Below are positions 1 through 8,813 of a stretch of DNA of 64,000 bases, in pieces. Positions within the stretch are counted from its first letter, which is position 1. Each line of letters begins with the position of its first letter. The notes beneath the pieces are model-generated. The model was not told the origin of the DNA, made no database searches, and worked only from the letters and a program-made list of their open reading frames with translations. A program made the translations under genes and the position numbers. The DNA comes from Lichenicoccus sp964246745 (GTDB taxonomy: Bacteria > Pseudomonadota > Alphaproteobacteria > Acetobacterales > Acetobacteraceae), in the NCBI GenBank assembly GCA_964246745.1, contig CAXTRK010000008.1, forward strand, positions 1-64,000. Direction: 5' to 3'.

Positions 1-66
<66 letters not shown>

Positions 67-281
67 GCCTCCAGGATACGGTCGGCGCCGGAGGCGGAGC
101 GCCAGGCGCGCTCCTGCGGCCAGCCGTCGCGCGGCGCCACCAGCCGTAAGTGGAACAACCCGCCATTGGCCATCGCCCGCGCCGCCGCGCCGATATTCTC
201 GGCAAGCTGCGGACGCACCAGCACGACCACCGGGCTGCCGGCAGCGGGCGCCAGGTCGGCGCCGCCATCTCGTCCGGTCAC
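67..281 (-). CDS. trmJ: TrmJ/SpoU-type tRNA/rRNA methyltransferase, N-terminal fragment
   Basis: This is the N-terminal part (about 70 codons) of a SPOUT-family RNA 2'-O-methyltransferase. The stretch VRPQLAENIGAAARAM followed by LRLVAPRDGWP and ASGAD is characteristic of the TrmJ/TrmH-like N-terminus. The start is a GTG whose last two bases and following A form the cysS stop codon (GTGA overlap), so it is translationally coupled downstream of cysS. The gene is cut by the poly-C end of the window, so the SAM-binding knot is not visible. TrmJ itself modifies tRNA position 32; another SpoU paralogue cannot be excluded. Confidence 0.75.
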
Positions 282-1648
282 CGCACCCGCCGCCAAGTCG
301 TTCCCGAAGCGGTGTCTTCGAGTGCCACGCCCTCTGAGGCGAGCTCCGCGCGTATCGCATCGGCACGGGCGAAATCCCGCGTTTGTCGCGCCGACAGCCG
401 CTCCGCGATCAACGCCTCGATCCGCCCGGCATCGGCGCCGCTCTGGAACCAGGCGCGCGGATCGCCTTGCAAAAGTCCCAGCATCGCGCCAGAAGCCCTG
501 AGCGCCGACGACGATGCCAGATCGCCGCCGATCGCCGCATCGGCCAAACGGTGCAGCACCGAGATCGCCAGCGGCGTGTTGAGGTCATCGCACAGCGCGT
601 CCAGGAAGGCCGGGCTCGGCGCCGCGTCGGGCGGCGCTTCGGACGCCGCCTCGGACAGCCCCTGGTGCCGCTCCAGCGCCCGGTAGAAACGGTCGAGCGT
701 CCGCCGGGCCTCGGCAAGACCGGGAAACGTGAAATTCAGCACCGAGCGGTAATGCGTGCCCAGCAGCATCAGCCGCAGCGCCTCGGCGGGCCAGTCCGCC
801 AGGATTTCGCGCGCGGTGAAAAAATTGCCGAGGCTCTTCGACATCTTCTCGCCGTTGACCAGCAGCATCGCGTTGTGCAGCCAGATCCGCGCGAAGCCGC
901 TGCCTGGCCAGCCGCACAGGCTTTGCGCGCGCTCGTTCTCATGGTGCGGAAAGATCAGGTCGGTGCCGCCGCCATGGATGTCGAAGCTTCCGCCGAGATA
1001 GCGGTGCGCCATCGCCGAGCACTCGATATGCCAGCCGGGACGTCCCCGCCCCCACGGGCTGTCCCATCCCGGCAGCTCCGCATCCGACGGTTTCCACAGC
1101 ACGAAGTCGCCCGGATCGCGCTTGTACGACGCCACCTCGACCCGGGCGCCGGCCAGCAGCTCCTCCGGATTGCGTCCCGACAGCCGGCCATAGTCGGCGA
1201 AATGCCGCACCGAGAACAACACATGCCCGGACGCCGCGTAGGCATGGCCGGAATCGACCAGGCGCGCGATCAATCCGATCATGTCGCCCACATGGTGCGT
1301 CGCCGCCGGCTCGATATCGGGCGGCGCCATTCCCATGGCGGCCAGATCGGCATGAAACTCCCGCGTCGTCCGCTCGGTGAGGGTTGCGATCGGCACCCCC
1401 ATCGCCCGCGCGCGCGCGTTGATCTTGTCGTCTATGTCGGTGATGTTGCGTACGTAGGTCACACGCGGATAGAGCGAGCGCAGCAGCCGCACCAGCACGT
1501 CCGCCGTCGCCATCGCGCGCAGATTGCCGATATGCGGCAGGTCATAGACCGTCGGTCCGCAATAATAGAGACGCACGTGCTCCGGGTGGTGCGGCGTGAA
1601 CGCCACCTCGACGCGTGTCAGGCTGTCGTGAAGCACGAGCTGTCGCAT
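278..1648 (-). CDS. cysS: Cysteinyl-tRNA synthetase
   Basis: CysS charges tRNA-Cys with cysteine in the cytosol. The 456-residue length is normal for this class I synthetase. Visible signatures are the Zn-ligand Cys near residue 30 (YYCGPTVYD), the HIGN version of the HIGH motif at about 39-42, further metal ligands in HIECSAMAHR and FPHHENE, and KMSKS near residue 270. The ATG at 1648 was chosen because an AAGG-type ribosome binding site lies just upstream and homologues begin close to this point; the open frame continues upstream without meaning. Its stop overlaps the following methyltransferase start by four bases. It is divergent from the antiporter gene, with about 57 bp between the starts. 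Confidence 0.97.
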   Translation of the reverse strand: MRQLVLHDSLTRVEVAFTPHHPEHVRLYYCGPTVYDLPHIGNLRAMATADVLVRLLRSLYPRVTYVRNITDIDDKINARARAMGVPIATLTERTTREFHADLAAMGMAPPDIEPAATHHVGDMIGLIARLVDSGHAYAASGHVLFSVRHFADYGRLSGRNPEELLAGARVEVASYKRDPGDFVLWKPSDAELPGWDSPWGRGRPGWHIECSAMAHRYLGGSFDIHGGGTDLIFPHHENERAQSLCGWPGSGFARIWLHNAMLLVNGEKMSKSLGNFFTAREILADWPAEALRLMLLGTHYRSVLNFTFPGLAEARRTLDRFYRALERHQGLSEAASEAPPDAAPSPAFLDALCDDLNTPLAISVLHRLADAAIGGDLASSSALRASGAMLGLLQGDPRAWFQSGADAGRIEALIAERLSARQTRDFARADAIRAELASEGVALEDTASGTTWRRVR

Positions 1649-1705
1649 GGCCACCTTCTGCGCGAGCGACGCATTTCGCGCAATCGCCGCGCTATCCTGC
1701 CCGCC

Positions 1706-3364
1706 ATGCATGTCGCCCTCGTCACCCTGATGCTGATCGCCGCCACCGCGCTCAGCACCCTGATCACCCGCGCGAGCCGTATCCCGGCGCCGCTGCTGCA
1801 GATCGCCATCGGTGCGGCGATCGCGCTTGCCGGCTTCCACCTGGCGCTCGATCCGCCTGTGTTCATGCTGCTGTTCATCCCGCCTTTGCTGTTCGCCGAC
1901 GCCGCCGTGATGCCGTTGCGCGAGCTGCGCAACCTGCGTGGTCCGATCCTCGCCTTGGCGTTCGGTCTGGTTCTGTTCAGCACGCTCGCCGGCGGCTGGC
2001 TGGTCAACCGGTTCGAGCCGGGCGTGCCGCTCGCCGCCGCCTTCGCGCTCGCCGCGGTGTTGTCGCCGACCGACGCGGTCGCGGTGGGCGCGATGCTGGA
2101 AGGCCGCGGAGCGCCGCGGCGCATGATGCATATCCTGTCCGGAGAGGCGCTGCTCAACGATGCCTCCGGGCTGGTCTGCTTCAAGTTCGCTGTCCTCGCC
2201 ACGATGGCCGGCAGCTTCTCCATCAGGAGCGCCAGCGTCGAGTTCGTGTGGATGGTGGCGGGCGGCCTTGCCGTCGGCGCTGGCCTCGGCTGGCTTGCCA
2301 GCCGGGCCGCGTCGATGCTCGCGCGACGCGACGTGGGCCCTGCCGCCCAGCTCACCCTGATCGCCCTGCTGCCGTTCGGCGCCTACCTCGCGGCCGAGCG
2401 GCTGGGCGCCTCCGGCATCCTGGCCGCGGTCGCCGCCGGCATCGTCGTCAAACGACTGGCGCTGTACAGCGCGCGTCCAGAGACACGACTGAGCCAGCAG
2501 GTGCTGTGGTCCCTGATCGGCTTCTTGTTCAACGGCATCGTCTTCCTGCTGCTTGGCTTGCAGTTGCCGCGCATCATCAAGAATGCCGCTTCCCTGAGCC
2601 AGGAGCATGCGCTTTCTCCCTGGCGTCTGCCGGAGGCGGTTCTCCTGCTCACCCTTCTGCTCATGCTGCTGCGGCTGATCTGGGTTCGCCTGATATTCGC
2701 GGTCCGCTGGACCAATGCGCGTGTGCGCGGCGACAGCATCGAGGCGCCCCCCTTCCGGATCAGCCTGGCGATGGCCGTGGCCGGCGTGCGCGGCGCGATC
2801 ACCCTGGCCGCGATCCTGTCCCTCCCGGTGGCGACCGGCACGGACCCAGGGTTCCCGCATCGCGACCTGCTGATTACTGTGGCCACCGGCGTGATCATCT
2901 GCTCGATGCTGTTCGCCGCCATCCTGCTGCCGCTGCTGGTCGCGGGAGACGGGCTGGGGCAAGAGGATCCAGTCGAGCATGAGATCGAGGCCGCCCGGGT
3001 GACGCTCGCCCGTGCCGGCCTCGATGCGGTCACCCAGTTCCGCGACAAGGCGGCCGCCGAGGACAAGGACGCGGCACAGGTCGCCGCTACCGTGCTCGCC
3101 GACCAGGAAAGCCGCCTCGCGCGCCTCACGCGGGAGGAAGAGTCCGAGCGCGACATCTCCGCCGAGGACGCAAAGCGCCTCTACCGACGCGAACTGGCGC
3201 TGCGCTTGCGCGCGGTACGCGCGCAGCGCACGACGCTCGCGGGGTTGCTGCGCACGCAACGCATCGACGACGATGCGGCGAGACGCCTGCTGCGGGAACT
3301 CGATGTCGAGGAATCGTCGCTGCTGGTCACCGCCCAATCCACGCCCAAGACCGGAGCCGGGTAA
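1706..3364 (+). CDS. CPA1-family Na+/H+ antiporter
   Basis: A 552-residue inner-membrane monovalent cation/proton antiporter of the NhaP/CPA1 type. About a dozen hydrophobic segments fill residues 1-415. Family motifs include SPTDAVAVG near residue 121, LNDASGLV near 150 and GVRGAITLAA near 360, which carry the Asp/Arg residues used for ion exchange. The last ~135 residues form a charged, helical cytoplasmic tail, as in many bacterial NhaP proteins. The ATG at 1706 gives a first membrane helix starting at residue 1; the longer open frame upstream is only antisense to cysS. The MFS gene follows after two bases, so the two are probably one operon for ion/solute export. Confidence 0.93.
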   Translation: MHVALVTLMLIAATALSTLITRASRIPAPLLQIAIGAAIALAGFHLALDPPVFMLLFIPPLLFADAAVMPLRELRNLRGPILALAFGLVLFSTLAGGWLVNRFEPGVPLAAAFALAAVLSPTDAVAVGAMLEGRGAPRRMMHILSGEALLNDASGLVCFKFAVLATMAGSFSIRSASVEFVWMVAGGLAVGAGLGWLASRAASMLARRDVGPAAQLTLIALLPFGAYLAAERLGASGILAAVAAGIVVKRLALYSARPETRLSQQVLWSLIGFLFNGIVFLLLGLQLPRIIKNAASLSQEHALSPWRLPEAVLLLTLLLMLLRLIWVRLIFAVRWTNARVRGDSIEAPPFRISLAMAVAGVRGAITLAAILSLPVATGTDPGFPHRDLLITVATGVIICSMLFAAILLPLLVAGDGLGQEDPVEHEIEAARVTLARAGLDAVTQFRDKAAAEDKDAAQVAATVLADQESRLARLTREEESERDISAEDAKRLYRRELALRLRAVRAQRTTLAGLLRTQRIDDDAARRLLRELDVEESSLLVTAQSTPKTGAG

Positions 3365-3366
3365 GC

Positions 3367-4671
3367 ATGCAAGGCAGGTTCTCCGCCACCGGCCTCGGAT
3401 TGCGGCCGGACGATCTGTTGCGTGACGCGGTCTATCGGCGTTTGTGGATGTCGGTTCTGGCCAGCTCGTTCGGGGCGCAGATCACGTTCCTGGCGTTGCC
3501 GCTCACTGCGGCGGTGCTGCTGCGCGCGCGGCCGGCGCAGATGGGAACACTGACCGCGATGCAGATCCTGCCCTTCGTGCTGTTCTCGCTGCCATCCGGC
3601 GTGTGGCTCGACCGGATGCGGAAGTTGCGCGTCTATATAGCCGGCGAACTCACGCTTGTCGGCGTCGCGGTCAGCGTGCCGCTCGCCTGGTGGGCTGGCA
3701 TCCTGTCGCTCGACTGGTTGTTCGCCGCTTCCTTCATGATCGGCCTGGTCAATACGACCGCCGGCAGCGCCGCGCAGATTGTGCTGACGCAGATCGTCAG
3801 GCGCGACCGGCTGCTCGAGGCGAATGCACGCAACGCTCTGGCCAACTCCGGCGCGCAAGTGGCGGGACCGGGCCTCGCTGGCGCATTGATCAAAGTGCTG
3901 GGCGCGCCGCTCACTCTGCTGTTCGACGCTGGCTTGCTGCTGCTCTCGGTCGTCATCCTGAGCGGCATCCGCACGGGCGAAGCACCGGCGGGCGCACGCG
4001 GCCGGTTCTGGCCGGAGCTGACAGGCGGCCTGCGTTTCGTACGCTCCAGCCGGGTCCTGATCAGGCTCGCGGGCTTCGTCGCGGCGTGGCAGATCTTCTA
4101 CAATGCGGCGCTGGTCGTGACCATTCTCTTCGCCACACGCGGTCTGGGCCTGTCCGGGCAAGGCGTCGGGCTCGGCTATATCTGTCTTGGCGCCGGCACG
4201 GTGGCGGCAAGCCTGCTCAGCGGCCCGCTTGGGCGCGCGATCGGCCCGGGCTCCTGCCTCACCGTCGGCTTCGGGCTATGTGCCTGCAGTTGGATGATGC
4301 TGTCCGCGGCTCTCCAAGGGGTCGTTGGCGACGTCCTGTTCGGATGCAGCCTCGGACTGTTCGGCATGGGCGAGCTGTTCATCTTCATCAACTTCATCGC
4401 ACTGCGCCAGGCGGTCACCCCGGCGCCGATGCTGGGCCGGATGACCAGCACGATGCGCTGGCTGATTCTGGTTCCCGGGCTGCCCGGCGCGCTGATCGGA
4501 GGCTGGCTCGGCGAGCATGCCGGGCTGCGCGCGGCACTCGGGTTTGCGGGGACGGGGGCCATGCTTCTCACCCTGGTTGCGTGGCGCAGCCGGACCTTGC
4601 GTTCGCTCAGGGCGTTGCCGGATGTCGATGGCTCAGAGGGCAGGCTCGTGTCCGAGTTGACTCCGCCATGA
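3367..4671 (+). CDS. MFS transporter, EntS-like (MFS_3)
   Basis: A 434-residue major facilitator protein with the usual 12 hydrophobic segments. The N-terminal half shows the family signature around the 2-3 loop (SLPSGVWLDRMRKLRVY), and the repeated GP/AGP helices match the EntS/MFS_3 branch, which mostly exports siderophores or drugs. The substrate cannot be read from the sequence. Its ATG lies two bases after the antiporter stop codon, indicating co-translation with that gene. Confidence 0.88.
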   Translation: MQGRFSATGLGLRPDDLLRDAVYRRLWMSVLASSFGAQITFLALPLTAAVLLRARPAQMGTLTAMQILPFVLFSLPSGVWLDRMRKLRVYIAGELTLVGVAVSVPLAWWAGILSLDWLFAASFMIGLVNTTAGSAAQIVLTQIVRRDRLLEANARNALANSGAQVAGPGLAGALIKVLGAPLTLLFDAGLLLLSVVILSGIRTGEAPAGARGRFWPELTGGLRFVRSSRVLIRLAGFVAAWQIFYNAALVVTILFATRGLGLSGQGVGLGYICLGAGTVAASLLSGPLGRAIGPGSCLTVGFGLCACSWMMLSAALQGVVGDVLFGCSLGLFGMGELFIFINFIALRQAVTPAPMLGRMTSTMRWLILVPGLPGALIGGWLGEHAGLRAALGFAGTGAMLLTLVAWRSRTLRSLRALPDVDGSEGRLVSELTPP

Positions 4672-4722
4672 TCGCCGCCACGTTGAGTGCCCCACCTTGG
4701 ATACGTGCAAGGAAGCCGAACG

Positions 4723-5244
4723 ATGAGAACCGCCTCCGCCGTCGCTGCCAGGATCACCGCTGAAGCCGCGCCACACCAGGGCAAATCGACGATTTCCGCG
4801 CGCGTGACGCTGCTGGCTGCCGCCTGCGCCGCCTGCGCCGCGGGCTTCCTGCTGGGCATTCAGACCGCAGCATCGCCGGCGCTGGCGAACGCCGATCCGA
4901 ACCTGACCGGTCTGCTGCGCGCGATGACGGTGCTCAAGATGGCAATGGCCGCCGCCGCCACCGGCGCAGTGGTCTGGCGGCTCGGCATGCCGGCGCGGCC
5001 GCGTTGGCTTGGCGTCTATGCTCTCGCCGGCGCGCTGATGTGGGCGGGCCCCGGGCTGATCTGGAGCATGACCCATGTCGGCACCGGTGCGCTGCTGCTG
5101 CATGGCGGGCTGCTCGCCACGTTGGTCCTGCTCTGGCGCGATCCGGCGGTCGGCACACGGCTCGCCGCGATCATCGCCGCGCGCCGCGAAGCGATCCGGA
5201 CGGCCCACAGCGCTGCCCGTGACCCGTCCCAGGCCGAGCCTTAA
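4723..5244 (+). CDS. Small integral membrane protein, unknown function
   Basis: A 173-residue protein with four strongly hydrophobic segments (roughly residues 26-45, 62-85, 92-112 and 118-135 from this start) and a charged C-terminus. I do not recognise the family. The ATG at 4723 was preferred over an in-frame GTG at 4687 because it is preceded by GGAAG at a proper distance. It lies about 50 bases after the MFS gene on the same strand, so it may belong to the same transcript. It is the last normal chromosomal gene before the accessory island. Confidence 0.7.
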   Translation: MRTASAVAARITAEAAPHQGKSTISARVTLLAAACAACAAGFLLGIQTAASPALANADPNLTGLLRAMTVLKMAMAAAATGAVVWRLGMPARPRWLGVYALAGALMWAGPGLIWSMTHVGTGALLLHGGLLATLVLLWRDPAVGTRLAAIIAARREAIRTAHSAARDPSQAEP

Positions 5245-5299
5245 GTCTGCAGGGTAGGCGTCGTTTGTGCACATGTGCGCTTGAGGCTACGTTAAGGCT

Positions 5300-5760
5300 A
5301 TGTCCGCTTCCCAACCCGGCACTCCGGCTTTTCTGTCCGTGCGTCTGCCTGAGGCCGCACGCGACCGGCTGAAGGCTGTTGCCGCCGCACGCGGCGAGAC
5401 CGTCCAGGGGCTGGTTGGAGGTCTGGTCGAGCGCTTCCTGGTCGAGGAGGATCGCAGGCCGCCTGCCCTGAGAACGGTGTTGGGTAAGTTGCGGGCGAAT
5501 GCGCCGATCCTTAAACAACACGGCCTGACCGGACTTTGGCTATTTGGCTCAGTGGTGCGCGGTGATGCGCGCCCGGATAGTGATATCGACCTGTTTGCCG
5601 AGTTCGATCCTCAGGCGCGTCTCTCTCTCTCGTCAGTCTGGCGTCACTAAGGGCCGAATTGTCCGAGTTGCTGGGATCATCCGCGGATCTGGTGGAACGA
5701 AGCGCCTTGCGTCTGGCCGTGCGGGAGACTGCGGAGAGAGAGGCCGTGCGCGTCCTATGA
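5300..5760 (+). pseudogene. mntA: MntA-type nucleotidyltransferase antitoxin, frameshifted
   Basis: The N-terminus looks like a small ribbon-helix or degradation module. A minimal nucleotidyltransferase core follows, with LFGSVVRGDARPDSDIDL showing the GS and DxD catalytic/metal residues. The frame breaks inside a (CT)5 tract at 5621-5630 and stops at 5650. A two-base shift restores a convincing C-terminus (VSLASLRAELSELLGSSADL and onward) that ends at TGA 5758-5760. One CT unit fewer would repair the gene. The family AMPylates and silences HepT toxins; here the gene overlaps a damaged hepT by ATGA. It may be dead, a sequencing slip, or a slippage switch. Confidence 0.8.
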
Positions 5761-6069
5761 CGCGGCGAGGGAGCCGCGAGCGGCTCGAGGACATCCGAAC
5801 TGCGGCAACTGACGCTCTGGATTTCTGCGGGGGGTTGGACGAAGCGGCCTTCATCGCGCTCCCAACGGCCGACCGGCGCACCTATCGCGCGCGTTCTTCC
5901 GCCCGAGCTGCTCGCGAGGCACCCTGACGTGGATTGGCGCGGCTGGTCCGGACTGCGCGATATGGTATCGCACCAGTATTTCAGCCTGCAACTGCCGCGC
6001 CTGCGTCCGACCATCGTCATTGAACTGCCCGTACTGTTGCGGGCGGTCAGGCGCGAGCTTTCAGAGTGA
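5757..6069 (+). pseudogene. hepT: HepT-like (DUF86) RNase toxin, internally deleted
   Basis: The ATG overlaps the antitoxin stop (ATGA), the usual mntA-hepT layout. The N-terminal half (ERLEDIRTAATDALDF, then LPTADRRTYRA) is typical of DUF86/HEPN proteins but runs into a stop at about 5927. In another frame from 5896 the C-terminal half continues (LPPELLARHPDVDW, then LRDMVSHQYF). That includes the R-x4-H HEPN RNase motif (RDMVSH), and it ends at TGA 6067-6069. Compared with the family, roughly a dozen residues between the two halves are missing, plus a frame change, so the toxin is most likely inactive. Confidence 0.78.
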
Positions 6070-6082
6070 CACATGACGCAGG

Positions 6083-6226
6083 ATGAAAGGCCTGCGGCTT
6101 CGGGGGCTTCGCCGGCATCCCGCTCACCATGGCCAGAAATGGGCCGGACACGCCGAGTTCACCACCAACGCCGTCTACGCCAATGCCGCCGGCAGCGAGG
6201 AAAAGGACATCGCACGCCGGATGTGA
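6083..6226 (+). pseudogene. Tyrosine recombinase (integrase) C-terminal remnant
   Basis: In pieces spread over two frames this reads KGLR, then GIPLTM, then QKWAGHAEFTTNAVYANAAG and a terminal EEKDIARRM before TGA at 6224-6226. This closely matches the C-terminal end of phage/integron-type tyrosine integrases, including the GHA box and the tyrosine of the VYANA segment. The rest of the catalytic domain is absent. It is a scar of a mobile element at the left side of the restriction-modification module. Confidence 0.7.
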
Positions 6227-6566
6227 GAGTGATGGCCCTGCCGCGATCGTATCGCATGCATGTCCCAGCCGGGACGATTATAGTGCAGTCCCGCAAGTCC
6301 GAATGGATAATACGGTCGACGTAACCACTCCCGTCGATGCCGAAGCGGCGCTCCTGCTCAACTGCCCTAGCGGCCGGGTGGAGCTGCGCCAAAGCTACGG
6401 GTTCAACGGACCCGAAATACGCCAGAGGCGACCAGTCCGCTGGCCCATGTCCCAGCCCTTTGCACCGAAGCCGCAGCGGCTCTCGCCCCGTATCATTCTC
6501 TCAAACCGTCGTTTAATAGAGTGTTACGATATTGCATATTCCGTGTTAGCATATCACTATGAACGC
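6227..6566. other. Gene-poor spacer left of the methylase gene
   Basis: About 340 bases separate the integrase scar from the methylase start. The methylase frame stays open through it, but the conceptual residues resemble no known domain, so I treat it as non-coding or decayed. It holds a six-base inverted repeat (CGGGAC at 6270-6275 and GTCCCG at 6288-6293). The final ~70 bases are AT-rich and probably contain the methylase promoter. Confidence 0.5.
6521..6548 (+). promoter_or_regulatory. Candidate operator: paired GTGTTA direct repeats before the methylase
   Basis: GTGTTACGATAT (from 6521) and GTGTTAGCATAT (from 6543) are two similar half-sites. They are spaced 22 bases start to start, about two helical turns, in the AT-rich stretch directly upstream of the methylase ATG at 6567. 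They could bind the methylase's own N-terminal helix-turn-helix or another regulator. This is inference from spacing and position only. Confidence 0.35.
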
Positions 6567-8813
6567 ATGACATCGATTCCCGAGCTAGTTTCCCGTTTAG
6601 TCGAAAAGCACGGTGGCAATGCCGCTTTAGCGGCCGAGCAGCTTGGCTCGTCGGCTGCAAGCCTTTCTCGCTACCGTACAGGCGACGCTCGACCACGCAA
6701 GGCCATTGAGGATCGTCTCAGGTCGCTTGTTGAGGGCGCTGGGGACCTAATTGAACTAGCAGCAACGCCCAAAGATGAAGCTCGTTTCCGTCAACTTGAG
6801 GAAGCCATCGCAGGCACACTCAATGCGCTGCGTGAGGAATTCCATCGTGCGGCTTCAGTTTCTAGGCGCCAGGAAGTTCTTGATTTGGTCGCTGTTCTAG
6901 TTTTCGCTCATGTCACGTCCATTGACGCCGGAGGGCAGGGGCTGGGCACACACCTAGCATCCAAAGAGTCGAGCGCCGAAAACGTCAACGCCTTCGTTCA
7001 TGAGGCGCTTACTCGCTACCTTCCTGACCCAAACGGGCATGGACCTGATAGAAGCCGCTTTTTCTCTCCCCTGACCACAGCTGACGAGACTTTCGCACAA
7101 GCCCTTCTTACTATCTTCGAGCGTGACGCAGCTGCGTTTCGATCGCTGCATGAAGCCGGGCGTGATGACCTAATTAACGAGGTATTCTCGCGGTTTATGT
7201 CCGCCTCATTCGTAGACGAAAAGGAGATGGGTCAATATCTTACCCCTCCCGAAGTTGCACGATTTATGATTCAAGTTGGATTCCACTTACTTAAACCGGA
7301 AGTGCGGTTTGCATTAATTGATCCTGATCTATGCGAACAAGCAGGCATAATCTTGGATCCTTCCTGTGGGGTCGGGTCTTTCCTCGCAGAGGCAATCAAG
7401 TTCTTTCATGAAAGCGTGCGCGAACATAATCCAAAGCGCGCCCCGGAATGGCTTACCCGCTTCGTAAATTACAACGTGGTCGGAATCGACAAGTCCGAGC
7501 GTATGCTGCGACTAGCGTGCATCAATCTCGGCTTGTTTGGAACGCACTTAGCCAATCTCTATCTCGCTAATGGACTGGAGAGAAAAGGTCCAGAGTCAGA
7601 TATTACGACACAACTTGAAGGCCGGGCACAGCTAATTCTTACTAATCCGCCATTTGGCGCTACCTACAGCGGTGCAGACGTGTTGGAATTTGCCATGGGG
7701 CATAAAGGTGGCCGCGTAGACTCGGAAATTTTGTTCTTAGAGCGGTATGTCGATTGGACTGCACCGGGTGGCGTTATTGTCAGCATTGTCCCTGACAGCA
7801 TTCTTGTAAATCGAGGTCCGTTCTCGCGATTGCGACAGCTTTTAGCAGCTCAGTGCAGCATCGAAGCCGTCTTCTCTCTGCCTCCTGTGACCTTCGCCGC
7901 GGCGGGCACTAGTACGAAGACCTCAGTGCTCGTCCTTCGTCGTAAGGAGACGCCAATGCCCACTAACACCTTCTTCGGTGAGGCCCGAGAAGTCGGCTAT
8001 GATGTGGTGACACGCTCCGGGCAGCGTCGGCGCATTCGGCATGCGCGGACCGATCTTCCTTCGCTACTGGCCGAGTTCACCGGTAGGAGTCCGAGCAAGC
8101 TTGGTCATTGGATCGAACTTCCTGCCTCCGCCGAGAGGTGGGACGCTGGCTTTCACGCTGAACCGGAGGTCTGTCAAAACACGAGGGCCGGCGAAGACAA
8201 CGAAGGAATTGCTGTCTCAGCAATTGCTCGTTTAGTGGATGACCGCCAGGACCCTAGGCGTCGAAAAACCGAACATTTCGAGTATATTGAAATCAGCGAC
8301 GTGGATGGTCGTACCGGCTTGGTCGGACATAAGTATATTCCTATTCAAGAGGCCCCAAGTCGGGCTCGTAAAGTTGTGAAAACGGGAGATGTCCTTGTGT
8401 CAACCGTGCGTCCAGAGCGGGGCACAGTTGGCGTTGTTCCGTCGCATCTGAACGGCGCGATCTGCTCCACAGGTTTTGCGGTGCTCCGCTGTCGCGACGT
8501 TCACCCAGGAGCGCTCGCTTGGTTTCTCAAGAGTGAAGCCGTACGAAGACAAATGATCCGACACAACATCGGAATTGCCTACCCAGCAATAGCTGAAGAA
8601 ACGTGCCTCTCGCTTGTCCTTCCAACAACCCAGGACAAGCTTAGAGAAGCTTCAATTGCAGCTCAGGAGCTACAAGACGCGCAAGACGTTTTCGAGGCGG
8701 CGCGCCGCCACATGATGCAACTCGTGGGAGCCGAATTTGACGAAGGTAGCTCACGGAAGCTTCCAAACCTCATCGAGGGTAGCGAACCACGTTCCGTCAC
8801 CAACGCTGCATGA
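6567..8813 (+). CDS. HTH-N6-adenine methylase-specificity fusion (restriction-modification M.S subunit)
   Basis: A 748-residue three-part protein. Residues ~5-50 look like a helix-turn-helix (ALAAEQLGSSAASLSRYRTG). Residues ~215-480 are a HsdM-type N6-adenine methyltransferase: GQYLTPPEVARFM near 221, SAM motif I DPSCGVGSFL near 262 and catalytic NPPF near 360. Residues ~545-710 resemble a type I HsdS target-recognition domain (GDVLVSTVRPERGTVGVV). It should methylate adenine in a specific site to protect host DNA. The ATG at 6567 places the HTH at the N-terminus; the longer open frame upstream is not convincing. Base composition is visibly more AT-rich than the flanks, a sign of transfer. 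The 3' end overlaps the convergent nuclease gene by 63 bases. Confidence 0.88.
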   Translation: MTSIPELVSRLVEKHGGNAALAAEQLGSSAASLSRYRTGDARPRKAIEDRLRSLVEGAGDLIELAATPKDEARFRQLEEAIAGTLNALREEFHRAASVSRRQEVLDLVAVLVFAHVTSIDAGGQGLGTHLASKESSAENVNAFVHEALTRYLPDPNGHGPDRSRFFSPLTTADETFAQALLTIFERDAAAFRSLHEAGRDDLINEVFSRFMSASFVDEKEMGQYLTPPEVARFMIQVGFHLLKPEVRFALIDPDLCEQAGIILDPSCGVGSFLAEAIKFFHESVREHNPKRAPEWLTRFVNYNVVGIDKSERMLRLACINLGLFGTHLANLYLANGLERKGPESDITTQLEGRAQLILTNPPFGATYSGADVLEFAMGHKGGRVDSEILFLERYVDWTAPGGVIVSIVPDSILVNRGPFSRLRQLLAAQCSIEAVFSLPPVTFAAAGTSTKTSVLVLRRKETPMPTNTFFGEAREVGYDVVTRSGQRRRIRHARTDLPSLLAEFTGRSPSKLGHWIELPASAERWDAGFHAEPEVCQNTRAGEDNEGIAVSAIARLVDDRQDPRRRKTEHFEYIEISDVDGRTGLVGHKYIPIQEAPSRARKVVKTGDVLVSTVRPERGTVGVVPSHLNGAICSTGFAVLRCRDVHPGALAWFLKSEAVRRQMIRHNIGIAYPAIAEETCLSLVLPTTQDKLREASIAAQELQDAQDVFEAARRHMMQLVGAEFDEGSSRKLPNLIEGSEPRSVTNAA

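Noticed and set aside
383..1705. Long N-terminal extension of the antiporter frame
   Set aside because: The extra 440 codons are antisense to cysS; the antiporter's first membrane helix begins at the ATG at 1706.
1649..3337. N-terminal extension of the cysS frame
   Set aside because: It is antisense to the antiporter gene, low in hydrophobic order and precedes a normal full-length CysS.
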